Source: CAVPMN01 sp963706425 (GTDB lineage: Bacteria > Actinomycetota > Acidimicrobiia > Acidimicrobiales > Acidimicrobilacustridaceae). Taken from it: a DNA stretch of 64,000 nucleotides. Position numbers and translations under genes: made by a program. The notes below the pieces were generated by a model. It saw only the letters and a program-made list of their open reading frames with translations, was not told the origin of the DNA and did no database searches. This document shows positions 27,421 to 36,636 of this stretch, in pieces (positions within the stretch are counted from its first letter, which is position 1; each line of letters begins with the position of its first letter). The DNA is taken from NCBI GenBank assembly GCA_963706425.1, contig CAVPMN010000020.1, positions 806,001-870,000 on the forward strand, read 5' to 3'.

Positions 27421-27915
27421 TCACCCGAGGGATCGGCGGGCCACCACGTCGTGCACCGCGCCCGATGGGCCGAGCGTGCTGTCGACCAGCTCCACCTCGT
27501 GCACGGCGAATCGGGCCGAGAACGACGCGCCGGCCACACCGCACGCGGCGCGCCCGCGCAGGCGCGCGATCGTGAGGTGTCCCGCGAAACCCCGCGGGTC
27601 GGGTGGCTCGCCGATCGCCGCCGTCAGCTCGCGCACCTCGGCGGCCAGCTCGTCGAGGCCCGCCACCGGCACGCACACGACGTTGCGCCCGAGGCGCGAC
27701 ACACGCGGCCCGAGCACCGCCTCGGCCACCGGCGAACGCAGCTGCTCGAGCGCGGCGACGGCGTCGTCGACCACTGCGTCGCCGAGGAACCGCAACGTCA
27801 CGTGCCACTGCTCGGGCGGCGTGTAGCGCACGCCCGGTTCGGCCGGCCGGTCGAGCTCGGCGAGAGCCGTGATGACCTCGGGCGGCGGGCGCACGGCGAC
27901 GAACAGCCGGGCCAT
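27421..27915 (-). CDS. thpR: RNA 2',3'-cyclic phosphodiesterase (2'-5' RNA ligase family)
   Basis: 164-residue 2H phosphoesterase. The two catalytic HxT motifs are visible as HVTLRFLG (near residue 39) and HLTIARLRG (near 114), with the N-terminal RLFVAVRPP strand typical of ThpR. Enzymes of this family open 2',3'-cyclic phosphates on RNA or nucleotides and can ligate tRNA halves in vitro; the physiological substrate is unknown. It begins 4 bases downstream of the cinA stop, in the same operon. Confidence 0.9.
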   Translation of the reverse strand: MARLFVAVRPPPEVITALAELDRPAEPGVRYTPPEQWHVTLRFLGDAVVDDAVAALEQLRSPVAEAVLGPRVSRLGRNVVCVPVAGLDELAAEVRELTAAIGEPPDPRGFAGHLTIARLRGRAACGVAGASFSARFAVHEVELVDSTLGPSGAVHDVVARRSLG

Positions 27916-27919
27916 CGGG

Positions 27920-29155
27920 TCAGCGGGCGATGAGCCGGCGCCGCAGCAGGTCGAGCACGGAGATGGTGGAGAACTGCTTCACCCGCTCGCGATCACCCGG
28001 CAGGCGCACCATCATCGACTCGGTCTCGCCATCGATGCACAGGCCGAAGTAGACGACGCCGGGCGGCACGCCCTCTTGCGACGCCGGACCGGCCACACCC
28101 GTGACCGCCACGGCGACGTCGGTGCCGAGCACCCGACAGGCGCCGGCCGCCATCTGCTCGGCCGCCTCGTCGGTCACCACCGGACCGATCGCCACACCCA
28201 GCACGTCGTACTTCACCTGGCTGGCATAGGCCACCACCGAGCCCCGGAAGACCTCGCTCGACCCGGGCACGTCGGTGAGGCGGGCCGCGATCAACCCGCC
28301 GGTGACCGACTCGGCCGTACCGATCGTGAGCCCACGCTCCTGGAGCAGGCGCACGATCACCGTCTCCATGTTCTCGTCGTCGACGCTGAACACGATCTCG
28401 CCGAGGATCGAGCGCAACAGCTCGACCTCGTCGTCGAGGATGGCGTCGACCTCGGCCTGCGAATCGGCTTTGGCCGTGATGCGCACCTTCAGACCCTCGA
28501 TGCCGCTGGCCAGGAACGCGAGCGTGCAGTGGCCCGACTGGTCGAGCTCGTCGATGCGCGGCGCCAGCATCTCGGCCAGGCCCGACTCGGACTGACCCCA
28601 CGTGCGCACCACCCGACTGGCGATGACCGACGTGACACCGGCCCGCGCCTGCAGGTCGGGGACGATGGTGCCGAGCACCATCTCACGCATCTCGTAGGGC
28701 ACCCCGGGCACGGCGTAGATCACCTTGTCGCCGATCGGGCAGACCAGACCGGGTGCGGTGCCCGGCTGCTGGGCCATGACCGACGCCCCGATCGGGACCA
28801 TGGCCTGGCGCAGGTTGTTGGCCGGCATGTCGCGCCCACGCGAGCCGAACATGGAGCGGATGCGCTCTTCGACCTCGGGGTCGAGCACCAGCTCGACCCC
28901 CATCACGTCGGCGATGACGTCGCGGGTGATGTCGTCCTGGGTGGGCCCGAGCCCACCGCACACGACCACCGCGTCGGACCGCTCGAGGGCGTCGCGCAGG
29001 GCCTGTTCGATGCGGGCCGCGTTGTCGCCCACCTTGGTCTGGAAGAAGCTGTCGATGCCCGCCAGCGCGAGCTGCTCGCCGATGAACGACGAGTTGGTGT
29101 CGACGATCTGCCCGAGCAGCAGTTCGGTGCCCACCGCGACCACTTCGCAACGCAT
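27920..29155 (-). CDS. cinA: CinA family competence/damage-inducible protein (nicotinamide-nucleotide amidohydrolase)
   Basis: 411 residues with both domains: N-terminal MoCF-like/COG1058 ADP-ribose pyrophosphatase-type domain (VVAVGTELLLGQIVDTNSS, CGGLGPTQDDITRD, AVPGVPYEMREM) and C-terminal PncC deamidase domain (GLTIGTAESVTGGLIAARLT, SEVFRGSVVAYASQVKYDVL, AVAVTGVAGP). The PncC part returns nicotinamide mononucleotide to NaMN. The pgsA-cinA order near recA is common in Gram-positive bacteria. ATG 29155; the stop lies just before thpR. Confidence 0.93.
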   Translation of the reverse strand: MRCEVVAVGTELLLGQIVDTNSSFIGEQLALAGIDSFFQTKVGDNAARIEQALRDALERSDAVVVCGGLGPTQDDITRDVIADVMGVELVLDPEVEERIRSMFGSRGRDMPANNLRQAMVPIGASVMAQQPGTAPGLVCPIGDKVIYAVPGVPYEMREMVLGTIVPDLQARAGVTSVIASRVVRTWGQSESGLAEMLAPRIDELDQSGHCTLAFLASGIEGLKVRITAKADSQAEVDAILDDEVELLRSILGEIVFSVDDENMETVIVRLLQERGLTIGTAESVTGGLIAARLTDVPGSSEVFRGSVVAYASQVKYDVLGVAIGPVVTDEAAEQMAAGACRVLGTDVAVAVTGVAGPASQEGVPPGVVYFGLCIDGETESMMVRLPGDRERVKQFSTISVLDLLRRRLIAR

Positions 29156-29178
29156 GGCGGGAATCTACCGGTGACGTG

Positions 29179-29814
29179 TCAGTCGGCGCGCATCGTGGTG
29201 GCAGCCCGACGCCCGTCGCGCAGGTACTGCACGCCGCTGACCACCGCCATGAACACCGACGCCCAGAGCAGCGCGTTGGCGATCCACGAGTAGCCGACGA
29301 GCGTGGGCATCACCGCCGCACCGACGGCCAGCGCCTGCAGGAAGGTCTTCACCTTGGCCGTCTGCCTGGCCGGCACGGCGAGGCCCTGGCGGCCGAGCTG
29401 CACACGGAACAGGCTGATCACCAGCTCGCGCACGGCGATGATGGCCACGGGAAGCAGCGGGAACGAGTCGGCGGCCACCAGGGCGAACATGGCGCCGAGC
29501 ACGAGCACCTTGTCGGCGAGCGGATCGAGGAACGCGCCGCTGCGGGTGGAGCCGTAGCGGCGGGCCATCAGGCCGTCGGCGAAGTCGGTGGCAGCCAGCG
29601 CTGTCCAGAACACGAAGTTGGGCCAAGTGGCGCCCGACTCGACGATCATGGCGAACAGCCAGGGCGCGGCCAGCAGGCGGATCACCGTGATGAAGTTGGC
29701 CGGGGTGGCGAGCGCGGACGGACCGAAGGTGTTGTCGGACCGGTCGGGCGCGGTGGACGCACCGTCGGGCACGGGCCGATGGGTCTCCTCGCCGGGCAGG
29801 TCGGAGGTGCTCAT
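29179..29814 (-). CDS. pgsA: CDP-diacylglycerol-glycerol-3-phosphate 3-phosphatidyltransferase
   Basis: Membrane enzyme that makes phosphatidylglycerol phosphate. 211 residues; the CDP-alcohol phosphatidyltransferase signature is complete in DFADGLMARRYGSTRSGAFL followed by DPLADK (DG-x2-AR-x8-G-x3-D-x3-D). Several helices follow (VLVLGAMFALVAADSFPLLP, NALLWASVFMAVVSGVQYL). A charged 30-residue N-terminal extension precedes the first helix. ATG overlaps the rimO stop by 4 bases (ATGA), so the two are coupled. Other CDP-alcohol transferases look similar, but position beside cinA and recA supports pgsA. Confidence 0.9.
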   Translation of the reverse strand: MSTSDLPGEETHRPVPDGASTAPDRSDNTFGPSALATPANFITVIRLLAAPWLFAMIVESGATWPNFVFWTALAATDFADGLMARRYGSTRSGAFLDPLADKVLVLGAMFALVAADSFPLLPVAIIAVRELVISLFRVQLGRQGLAVPARQTAKVKTFLQALAVGAAVMPTLVGYSWIANALLWASVFMAVVSGVQYLRDGRRAATTMRAD

Positions 29815-31051
29815 GGCGTGCCCACCAGATCGGGGCCGAGGGCGTCGACCACGGTGACCTTGGCAAAGCTGCCGACGGGCAGCGACTCGGGCACGGTGAT
29901 GATGCCGTCGATCTCCGGCGCCTCGCGGTAGCTGCGGGCCTGGCCGGGGGCATCCACGAGCACTTCGACCACCGATCCGATGAGATCGTCACGTCGCCGA
30001 GCGGTGATGTCGTCCTGCAGCGCTCGCAGTTCGGCGAGCCGCTCGTGCATCAGCTCGACGGGGACCTGTCCGTCGAGCTCGGCGGCGTAGGTGCCGTCCT
30101 CCCGCGAGTAGGCGAAGAAGCCGCACCAGTCGAGCTGGGCCGCCTCGACGAACTCGAGCAGGGCGTCGTGGTCGGCCTCGGTCTCACCGGGATAGCCGAC
30201 GATGAAGTTCGATCGGAACACCGCCCCCGGCTCGGCCTCACGGATCGACTCGATGCGATCGAGGAAACGACCGCCGTCGCCCCAGCGGCGCATGCGCCGC
30301 ATCAACGGCGGCGACACGTGCTGCAGCGACAGGTCGAAGTAGGGCACGCCCGAGTCGAGCACCGCGGCGACCAGCTCGTCGGTGAGGTCGGACGGATAGA
30401 GGTAGAGCAGCCGCACCCAGTCGACCCGATCGGCGACGGCGCGGACCAAGCGGCACGATCTGGCGGCTGCCGACGCCCTGGTCGCGCCCGTAGCTGGCCA
30501 GGTCCTGCGCGACGAGCACGATCTCGCGGGCGCCCGAGCGCATCGACCTCGGCGAGCACGTCGTCGAACGCCCGCGACCGCTGCTTGCCGCGGAACGTCG
30601 GGATGGCGCAGAAGCCGCAGTTGCGATCGCAGCCCTCGGCCACCTTCACGTAGGCCCACGGCGCCGTGGCCGGCGGGCCGCGGCAGGTTGAGCAGGTCGA
30701 ACGACGGGAGCGACGGCTTCGACGCCGATGGTGACCGGCACGCCGAAACCGGCCACCGCGTCGACCTCGGGCAGCGCGTCGGCCAGCTCGTCGCCGTAGC
30801 GCTCGGCCAGGCAACCCGTGACCACCAGCTCGGCGCCCTCGCGACGGGCGTCGCTCAGCAGCGAGCATCGTGTCGATCGACTCCTGGCGGGCCTCTTCGA
30901 TGAACGCACAGGTGTTGACGACCACCAGGTCGGCCTCGTCGGGCCCGTCGGCCGCGACGAGACCGTCGGCGAGCATCGTGCCGGTCAGTTTGTCGGAGTC
31001 GACCTGGTTCTTCGGACAGCCCAGCGTCTCGACCCAGAAGGTCCGAGGCAT
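29811..31051 (-). CDS. rimO: Ribosomal protein uS12 methylthiotransferase, broken by five frame changes
   Basis: Radical-SAM enzyme that methylthiolates Asp88 of ribosomal protein S12. The N-terminus (WVETLGCPKNQVDSDKLTGT, VVNTCAFIEEARQESIDTML) reads from ATG 31051. Then VVTGCLAERYGDELADALPE; FDLLNLPR; the radical-SAM block AYVKVAEGCDRNCGFCAIP with FRGKQRSRAFDDVLAEVDAL; AREIVLVAQDLASYGRD; and the long C-terminal part (VADRVDWVRLLYLYPSDLTD ... TRAM domain) follow in successive frames. Single extra bases near 30856-30865, 30698-30706, 30668-30682, 30533-30537 and 30446-30453 explain all. Every conserved block survives in order, which argues for sequence error rather than decay. Confidence 0.85.
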
Positions 31052-31153
31052 GGGCCAGATGGTACCGGAGGGGGCTCGTCTGCCCGGTAGTGGCGCACGC
31101 CACTCGCGTTGGGCCAGGCCGGCGGGCCGAGAGCGCGGGACCGACGAGCGGGG

Positions 31154-32068
31154 CTAGAAGGCGAGGCGCAGACCGGGACGGGGCCAGGGCGTCGCCTGGA
31201 GCGTGCCGCCCGCCGAGGCAGTGAGGTAGGCCGTGCGGAGATCGTCGCCGCCGAAGCAGATGTTGGTGACGAGCACGTCGGGCACGGGCACGTGCTCCAC
31301 CTGCGATCCGTCGGGTGAGACGCAGGTGACGCCGCCGTTCACCAGCGTGCCGACGCAGACCCAGCCATCGCCGTCGACGGCCAGCGAGTCGAACAGCTGG
31401 CCATCGGGGGCTTTGTGCAGGAGCCGGCCGCCGTGAGCCGCCGGCGACTCGGGATCGCGAGCCACCTCGCCCGGGCCGGTGATGTCCCATTCCCAGAGTC
31501 GCCCGACCATCGTCTCGGCCACGTAGAGCTTGGTGCCGTCGGGCGACAGGCCGATGCCGTTGGTCTCGTCGGTGTGGTGGGCGACCGCGCGGATCGACGA
31601 TCCATCGGCGGTCGCGTAGAGCACGCCCGGCCGGTCGTCGGCCTCGGTCACACCGTGGTCGGTGAACCAGAAGCCGCCGTGGGTGTCGAAGACGAGGTCG
31701 TTCGGCCCCGAAAGCGGCTGGCCGTCGCATTCCGTGTAGAGCGTCTCGACCGCTCCCGTCGACAGGTCGACCCGCTGGATCGAACCGCTGACGTGATCGG
31801 CCCGACGCGAGGGCACGTCGCCCACGCCCTCGACGTGGTTGACCTCGAAGAGCCCGCCGTTGTTGCAGACATAGACGTGACCGTCAGGCCCGACGGCCGC
31901 ACCGTTCGGTCCACCACCGCACTCGGCCACGACGGTGACCGTGCCGTCGGGCTCGACCCGACTCAACGTGCCGCGGATCATCTCGACCAGCACGATGCTG
32001 CCGTCGGGCATGGCGATCGGACCCTCGGGGAACCGCAGGCCGCTGGCGATCTCACGAAGCTCGGTCAT
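31154..32068 (-). CDS. SMP-30/gluconolactonase/LRE family protein
   Basis: 304-residue six-bladed beta-propeller of the SMP-30/strictosidine-synthase-like group. Typical features: LRFPEGPIAMPDGSIVLVEM, GGPNGAAVGPDGHVYVCNNG, GPNDLVFDTHGGFWFTD, ETNGIGLSPDGTKLYVAET and FDSLAVDGDGWVCVGT, including the metal-ligand Glu, Asn and Asp positions of lactonases. Probable sugar-lactone or related ester hydrolase; substrate unknown. It stands alone, divergent from the PhyH gene across a 59-base gap. Confidence 0.85.
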   Translation of the reverse strand: MTELREIASGLRFPEGPIAMPDGSIVLVEMIRGTLSRVEPDGTVTVVAECGGGPNGAAVGPDGHVYVCNNGGLFEVNHVEGVGDVPSRRADHVSGSIQRVDLSTGAVETLYTECDGQPLSGPNDLVFDTHGGFWFTDHGVTEADDRPGVLYATADGSSIRAVAHHTDETNGIGLSPDGTKLYVAETMVGRLWEWDITGPGEVARDPESPAAHGGRLLHKAPDGQLFDSLAVDGDGWVCVGTLVNGGVTCVSPDGSQVEHVPVPDVLVTNICFGGDDLRTAYLTASAGGTLQATPWPRPGLRLAF

Positions 32069-32127
32069 GGCCTCGTTCCTAGCACGGCACTCCCGTCTGA
32101 GCCGCCCGAGATGACTACGGTGCTCGC

Positions 32128-32961
32128 ATGGTGCGGGAGATCACCGGCGACGAGATCGAAGCGTTCGAGCGCGACGGTGTGGTGGTGCTGCGCAGTCTGC
32201 TCTCCCCCGACGACGTCGCGGCCATGACCGCGCCCGGTCGATCGAGCAATGCGCAGCGCGGCGAGCGCCGATCTCACCAGCCTGGCCGAGCCCCGCTGCG
32301 GGCGATGCCGATCCGTCGGCGGGTCGCTTCTACGCCGGAGTCGACCACTGGCTCGACGACGACGCCTTCGCCGCGTTCGCCCTGCGCTCGGGCCTTCCCG
32401 CAGGTGGCCGCCGCGTTGCTGCGCTCGGAGCACATCTGGTTCTACGAGGACAGCGTGCTCGTGAAGGAGCCCGGCGCGGCCGAGGCCACCAAGTTCCACC
32501 AGGACTCGGCCTACTTCCACGTGGCCGGCAGGCAGGCGTGCACCTTCTGGGTGCCGCTCGACCCGGTCGATGCCACCACGGGCTCACTGCGCTTCGTGCA
32601 GGGCTCGCACCAGTGGGGCCGGAGCTTCCGCCCCAACCTGTTCGTCACCGACGAGCCCATCCCCGGCACCGAGGGCGAGCTGGTGCCCGACATCGACGGC
32701 GACGCCGACCGCTACGACGTGCTGTGCTGGGACCTGCAGCCCGGCGACATCACCGTGCACCACTACGACACGCTCCACGGTGCGGGCCCGAACACCTCAG
32801 CCGAGTCGAGCCGGCGGGCGATCTCGTTGCGCTACTGCGGCGACGACATCCGCTTCTCGGCCAAGCCGGGTGCGCCCATGAAGGACTACCAGCGGGCCAT
32901 GCACGACGGTGACCGCCTGGGAGGGCCCTTGTGCCCGCAGGCCTTCCCTACGGCGCGTTGA
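32128..32961 (+). CDS. Phytanoyl-CoA dioxygenase (PhyH) family protein; internal segment out of frame
   Basis: Fe(II)/2-oxoglutarate oxygenase. The ORF is open throughout, but residues ~36-88 are nonsense. Other frames there encode family-like sequence (MRSAASADLTSLAE, then AGRFYAGVDHWLDDDAFAAF). Three single extra bases near 32231-32238, 32288-32296 and 32386-32394 shift the frame three times and restore it. The rest is normal: FYEDSVLVKEPGAAEATKFH with iron ligands HxD in KFHQDSAYF, the third His in THHYDT-like VHHYDTLHGAGPN, and Arg in RRAISLRY. ATG 32128. Substrate unknown; convergent with ftsK. Confidence 0.83.
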   Translation: MVREITGDEIEAFERDGVVVLRSLLSPDDVAAMTAPGRSSNAQRGERRSHQPGRAPLRAMPIRRRVASTPESTTGSTTTPSPRSPCARAFPQVAAALLRSEHIWFYEDSVLVKEPGAAEATKFHQDSAYFHVAGRQACTFWVPLDPVDATTGSLRFVQGSHQWGRSFRPNLFVTDEPIPGTEGELVPDIDGDADRYDVLCWDLQPGDITVHHYDTLHGAGPNTSAESSRRAISLRYCGDDIRFSAKPGAPMKDYQRAMHDGDRLGGPLCPQAFPTAR

Positions 32962-32967
32962 CCTTGG

Positions 32968-35431
32968 TCAGCTGTCGCTGACCGTCGCCGCGCCGTCGAG
33001 CTCCTCGGGGGTCATCAGCACGGCACGGGCCTTCGAGCCCTTCGGACGGGCCGACGACCCCGCGCTGCTCGAGCAGGTCCATGAGCCGACCGGCGCGGGC
33101 GAAGCCGACCCGCAGCTTGCGCTGCAGCATCGACGTCGAGCCGAGCTGCGTGCGCACCACCAGCTCCATGGCCTGGGTGAGCAGATCGTCGTCGTCGTCA
33201 CCGCCGGGCATGCCACCACCCGCGCCAGGTGCGTCGGCATCGTCGCTGCCCTCGACGCCCTCGAGGTAGCTCACCTCCGGCGACTGGCGGCGCCAGTGGG
33301 CCACCACGTTGCGGACTTCCTTCTCGGTGACCCAGGCGCCCTGGATGCGCTGGGGCACGCTCGACGACGGACCGAGCAGCAACATGTCGCCCCGGCCCAC
33401 CAGCCGCTCGGCGCCGCCCTGGTCGAGGATCACCCGGCTGTCGGCCAGGCTCGACACCGCGAACGCGAGGCGGGCGGGCACGTTGGCCTTGATGACGCCG
33501 GTGATGACGTTCACCGACGGTCGCTGCGTGGCGATCACGAGGTGGATGCCGACCGCCCGGGCCATCTGGGCGATGCGACAGATCGACTCCTCGACGTCGC
33601 GCGCCGCCACCATCATCAGGTCGTTGAGCTCGTCGACCACGACGAGGATGTAGGGCAGCCGCTCGTAGGGCGGCAGGTCGGGGTGGTCGCGCTGCACCTC
33701 GCCCCGATCGAAGGCGGCGTTGTAGCCGTTGATGTCGCGGAAGCCGACCTCGGAGAGCAGGTCGTAGCGACGCTCCATCTCCCGCACGGCCCACGACAGC
33801 GCGTTGGCGGCCTTCTTGGGGTTGGTGACCACCTCGGTGAGCAGGTGCGGCAGCTTGTTGTACTGCCCGAGCTCGACGCGCTTGGGGTCGATGAGGATCA
33901 TGCGCACCTCGTCGGGCGTGGTGCGCATGAGGATCGACGTGATGAGCGAGTTGATGCACGACGACTTGCCGGCGCCGGTGGCGCCCGCGATGAGGAGGTG
34001 GGGCATGGTGGCCAGGTTGGCGAGGATGGCCCGGCCGTTGATGTCGCGACCGATCGCCACCTCGAGCGGCTGCTTCGCCTTGCGCGCCTCTTCCGACGCC
34101 AGGATGTCGCCGAGCGCCACCACCTGGCGCTTCACGTTCGGCACCTCGACGCCGATCGCCTGACGACCGGGGATGGGCGCGAGGATGCGCACGTCGGGCG
34201 ACGCCATGGCGTAGGCGATGTCCTTGTGCAGGCTGGTGACCCGGGCCACCTTCACGCCGGGGCCGAGCTCGAGCTCGTAGCGGGTGACGGTGGGCCCGAC
34301 GACCATGCCCACCAGTCGGGTCTCGACGCCGTGCTCGGCCAGGGCGTGCTCGAGCGTGCGGCCCTGCGTCTCCACCTCGGCCCGGTCGACCTCGTGGGTC
34401 TCCGACCGGTCGAGCACCTTCTTGGCCGGCAGCTTCCACACCGGGCTCTGGGCCGCGGGTCCGAGCGCGATCTCGAGCTGTTCGACCTCGACCGGTGCTT
34501 CGTCGGGCTCGGGCAGATGGATCTCGACGGCATCGACGTCAGGCTCGACATCGGTTTCCAGTTCAGGAGCGGGGTCGTCGTCGCCGCCGGCCACCACCAC
34601 GAGCGGTTCGTCGACCAGCGTGCGCTCGTCAGGGTCGGCGTCGTCGTCACGCAGGTCGATGGTCGTCGACGTGGCCTCGGGCGAACCGAGGTGGAAGAGC
34701 GCACCGAAGACGTTGTGCACCGCGTCGTTGACGGGCTTCACCCCGCGCGCCGCTCGGCTGGTGGCGGCGCGCACGGTGGTGCCGGTGATGAGCACCAGTC
34801 CGATCACCAACACGGCGCCGAGGACGAACGCCGTGCCCCACACGCCGAGCAAGTCGCTCAAGGGCCCGGCGACCACCACGCCGACATAGCCCCCCGCATC
34901 GCTCAGTGCATCGGCGCCCGCGTCGAACGCCGGGCGCCCACCCGCGAGGTGGAGCAGGCCGACACCGGCCACCAGCACGAGCACGACACCGATGACGGGC
35001 TTGATGGCGGTAGGTGTGCCGTCTTCGGTACGCGGGCCGCGCACCATGATGCCGCCGAGCACGATCAATACGATCGGCACCAGGAGGGCAAGCCGGCCGA
35101 CGCCGGCGCCGATGCCGTCGGCGAGTCCCTCGCCCACCGGTCCGGCCAGGTCGGCATAGACCCCGAGGGCGGCGACGATGCCGAGGGCGATGAGGACGAC
35201 CCCCCACACGTCGTGGCCATGGCCGTCGAACGCCTGGCGGATCATCGCGCCCGCCGACCGGGTGCTCGCGCCGGACTTGCCGCGCGATGCCGGGCGTTTC
35301 TTCGCCGACGACTTCGCCGACGACGACTTGGACGACCGCGACGAGGCGGCCCTCGATCGAGTGCTCGAGGAGGTGGTGCGTTGCTTGGTGGCCACAGTGC
35401 CCCCAACGCTAACAGCAGCCCCAGAAGCCAC
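32968..35431 (-). CDS. ftsK: DNA translocase FtsK/SpoIIIE, frame change near the C-terminus
   Basis: Septal ATP-dependent DNA pump for chromosome segregation. A Ser/Lys-rich N-terminus is followed by about four transmembrane helices (VWGVVLIALGIVAALGVYAD, LALLVPIVLIVLGGIMV and others), an acidic linker, the motor with Walker A (IAGATGAGKSSC) and Walker B (ILVVVDELNDLMM), and the gamma winged helix (LGSTSMLQRKLRVGFARAGR). The natural ending SKARAVLMTPEELDGAATVS, stopping at 32968, reads in another frame; one extra base near 33034-33040 explains this. Read as given, the last ~25 residues are replaced and stop at 32948. Confidence 0.93.
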
Positions 35432-35452
35432 CGGGGACCGTCACCGCCCGGT

Positions 35453-35500
35453 TTCTGGCTGGTCAAACCCGCACCAGGGTGCGGGTTTGACCAGCCGGAA
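35453..35500. terminator. Long near-perfect palindromic hairpin between bioB and ftsK
   Basis: Arms 35457-35475 and 35478-35496 are perfectly complementary (core GGTCAAACCCGCACC), and the stem extends to 35453/35500 with one G-T pair. Only two bases separate the arms, so it could extrude as a cruciform. It lies 20 bases after the bioB stop. Probable terminator for bioB; sequence unrelated to the 5341/27345 repeat. Confidence 0.65.
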
Positions 35501-35519
35501 CGTGGAGGATGGAGCCTGA

Positions 35520-36596
35520 TCAGGTGTTGGCGGGCACGGCGCTGCCGGGGCCTCGGCGGCGCAGCTCGACCTCGGTGACCAGCTCGGTGCGATCGGGCGC
35601 GGGGGCGACGTCGCCCTCGATGGTGAACCCCGCCTCGGCGATCATCTGGCGGTCGGCGGCGCCCGGTTGGCCCTCGCTCGTGAGGTAGTCACCGATGAAG
35701 ATGGAGTTGGCCACGTAGAGCCCGAGGGGCTGGAGCGCCCCGAGGTGCAGTTCGCGGCCTCCGGCGATGCGGACCTCGACGTCGGGGAAGAAGAACCGGA
35801 ACAGCCCGAGGATCGTGAGGCAACGCTCGGGCGTGAGCTCTCGGCGATCGGCCAGCGGTGTGCCGTCGAAGGGGATGAGGAAGTTCACGGGCACCGAATC
35901 GGGCGAGAGCCGGCGCAGGTCGAACGCCAGGTCGACGATGTCGTCGTCGGTCTCCCCCATGCCGAAGATCGCCCCCGAGCAGGGCGACAACCCACCAGCG
36001 GCGGCGCTGCCGACGGTGTCGACGCGGTCGGTGTAGGTGTGCGTCGAGCAGATCTCGCGGTAGCGCTCGGCGCTGGTGTTGAGGTTGTGGTTGTAGGCGT
36101 AGACGCCTGAATCGTGCAGTGCGTCGGCCTGGCCGGCCCCGAGCAGACCCAGGCTCACGCAGATCTCGAGCTGGGGCAGCTCGGTGCGCAGCTTGGTGGC
36201 CATGCGGGCCACCGCTTCGACATCGCGATCAGTCGGGCCACGACCGCTGCCCACCAGACACACCCGCTTGGCGCCCGCGGCGGCCGCACGAGTGGCGTTC
36301 TCGAACACCTCGTCGGGATCGAGCAGGCGGTACTTCAGGATCTCGCTCTCGGAGCCCTTGCGCTGCGAGCAGTAGGAGCAGTCCTCCGGGCAGAGACCCG
36401 AGCGGATGTTGACGAGGAAGTTGAGCTTGACCCGACGGCCGAAGAACTGGCGGCGCACGCGGAAGGCGGCCGCCACCACGTCGAGCACGTCGTCGTCGGA
36501 GAGGGCCAGCACGGCGAGGGCCTCGTCCCGCGTGGGTGCTTCGCGGCGCAGAGCCTTGTCGACGAGCGGGGTGAGGACGTCAGCCATGGGCGACAT
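35520..36596 (-). CDS. bioB: Biotin synthase
   Basis: Radical-SAM enzyme that inserts sulfur into dethiobiotin. 358 residues: the CxxxCxxC cluster motif CPEDCSYCSQRKGSES, the [2Fe-2S] ligands including Cys in RVCLVGSGRGP and ICVSLG, YNHNLNTSAERYREIC, the GGLSPCSGAIFGMGETDDD segment and the Arg ligand region VEVRIAGGRE. ATG 36596 or ATG 36587 could start it. The rest of the biotin pathway is not nearby. A C-terminal ~35-residue extension is unremarkable. Confidence 0.95.
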   Translation of the reverse strand: MSPMADVLTPLVDKALRREAPTRDEALAVLALSDDDVLDVVAAAFRVRRQFFGRRVKLNFLVNIRSGLCPEDCSYCSQRKGSESEILKYRLLDPDEVFENATRAAAAGAKRVCLVGSGRGPTDRDVEAVARMATKLRTELPQLEICVSLGLLGAGQADALHDSGVYAYNHNLNTSAERYREICSTHTYTDRVDTVGSAAAGGLSPCSGAIFGMGETDDDIVDLAFDLRRLSPDSVPVNFLIPFDGTPLADRRELTPERCLTILGLFRFFFPDVEVRIAGGRELHLGALQPLGLYVANSIFIGDYLTSEGQPGAADRQMIAEAGFTIEGDVAPAPDRTELVTEVELRRRGPGSAVPANT

Positions 36597-36636
36597 CGTG
36601 GCACGGACCGCCTGACCGCCGGAAAACCGAGGCGGC

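Noticed and set aside
32948..35431. FtsK ending at 32948 as read
   Set aside because: The last residues in that frame have no family similarity, whereas the neighbouring frame gives the conserved ending that stops at 32968.
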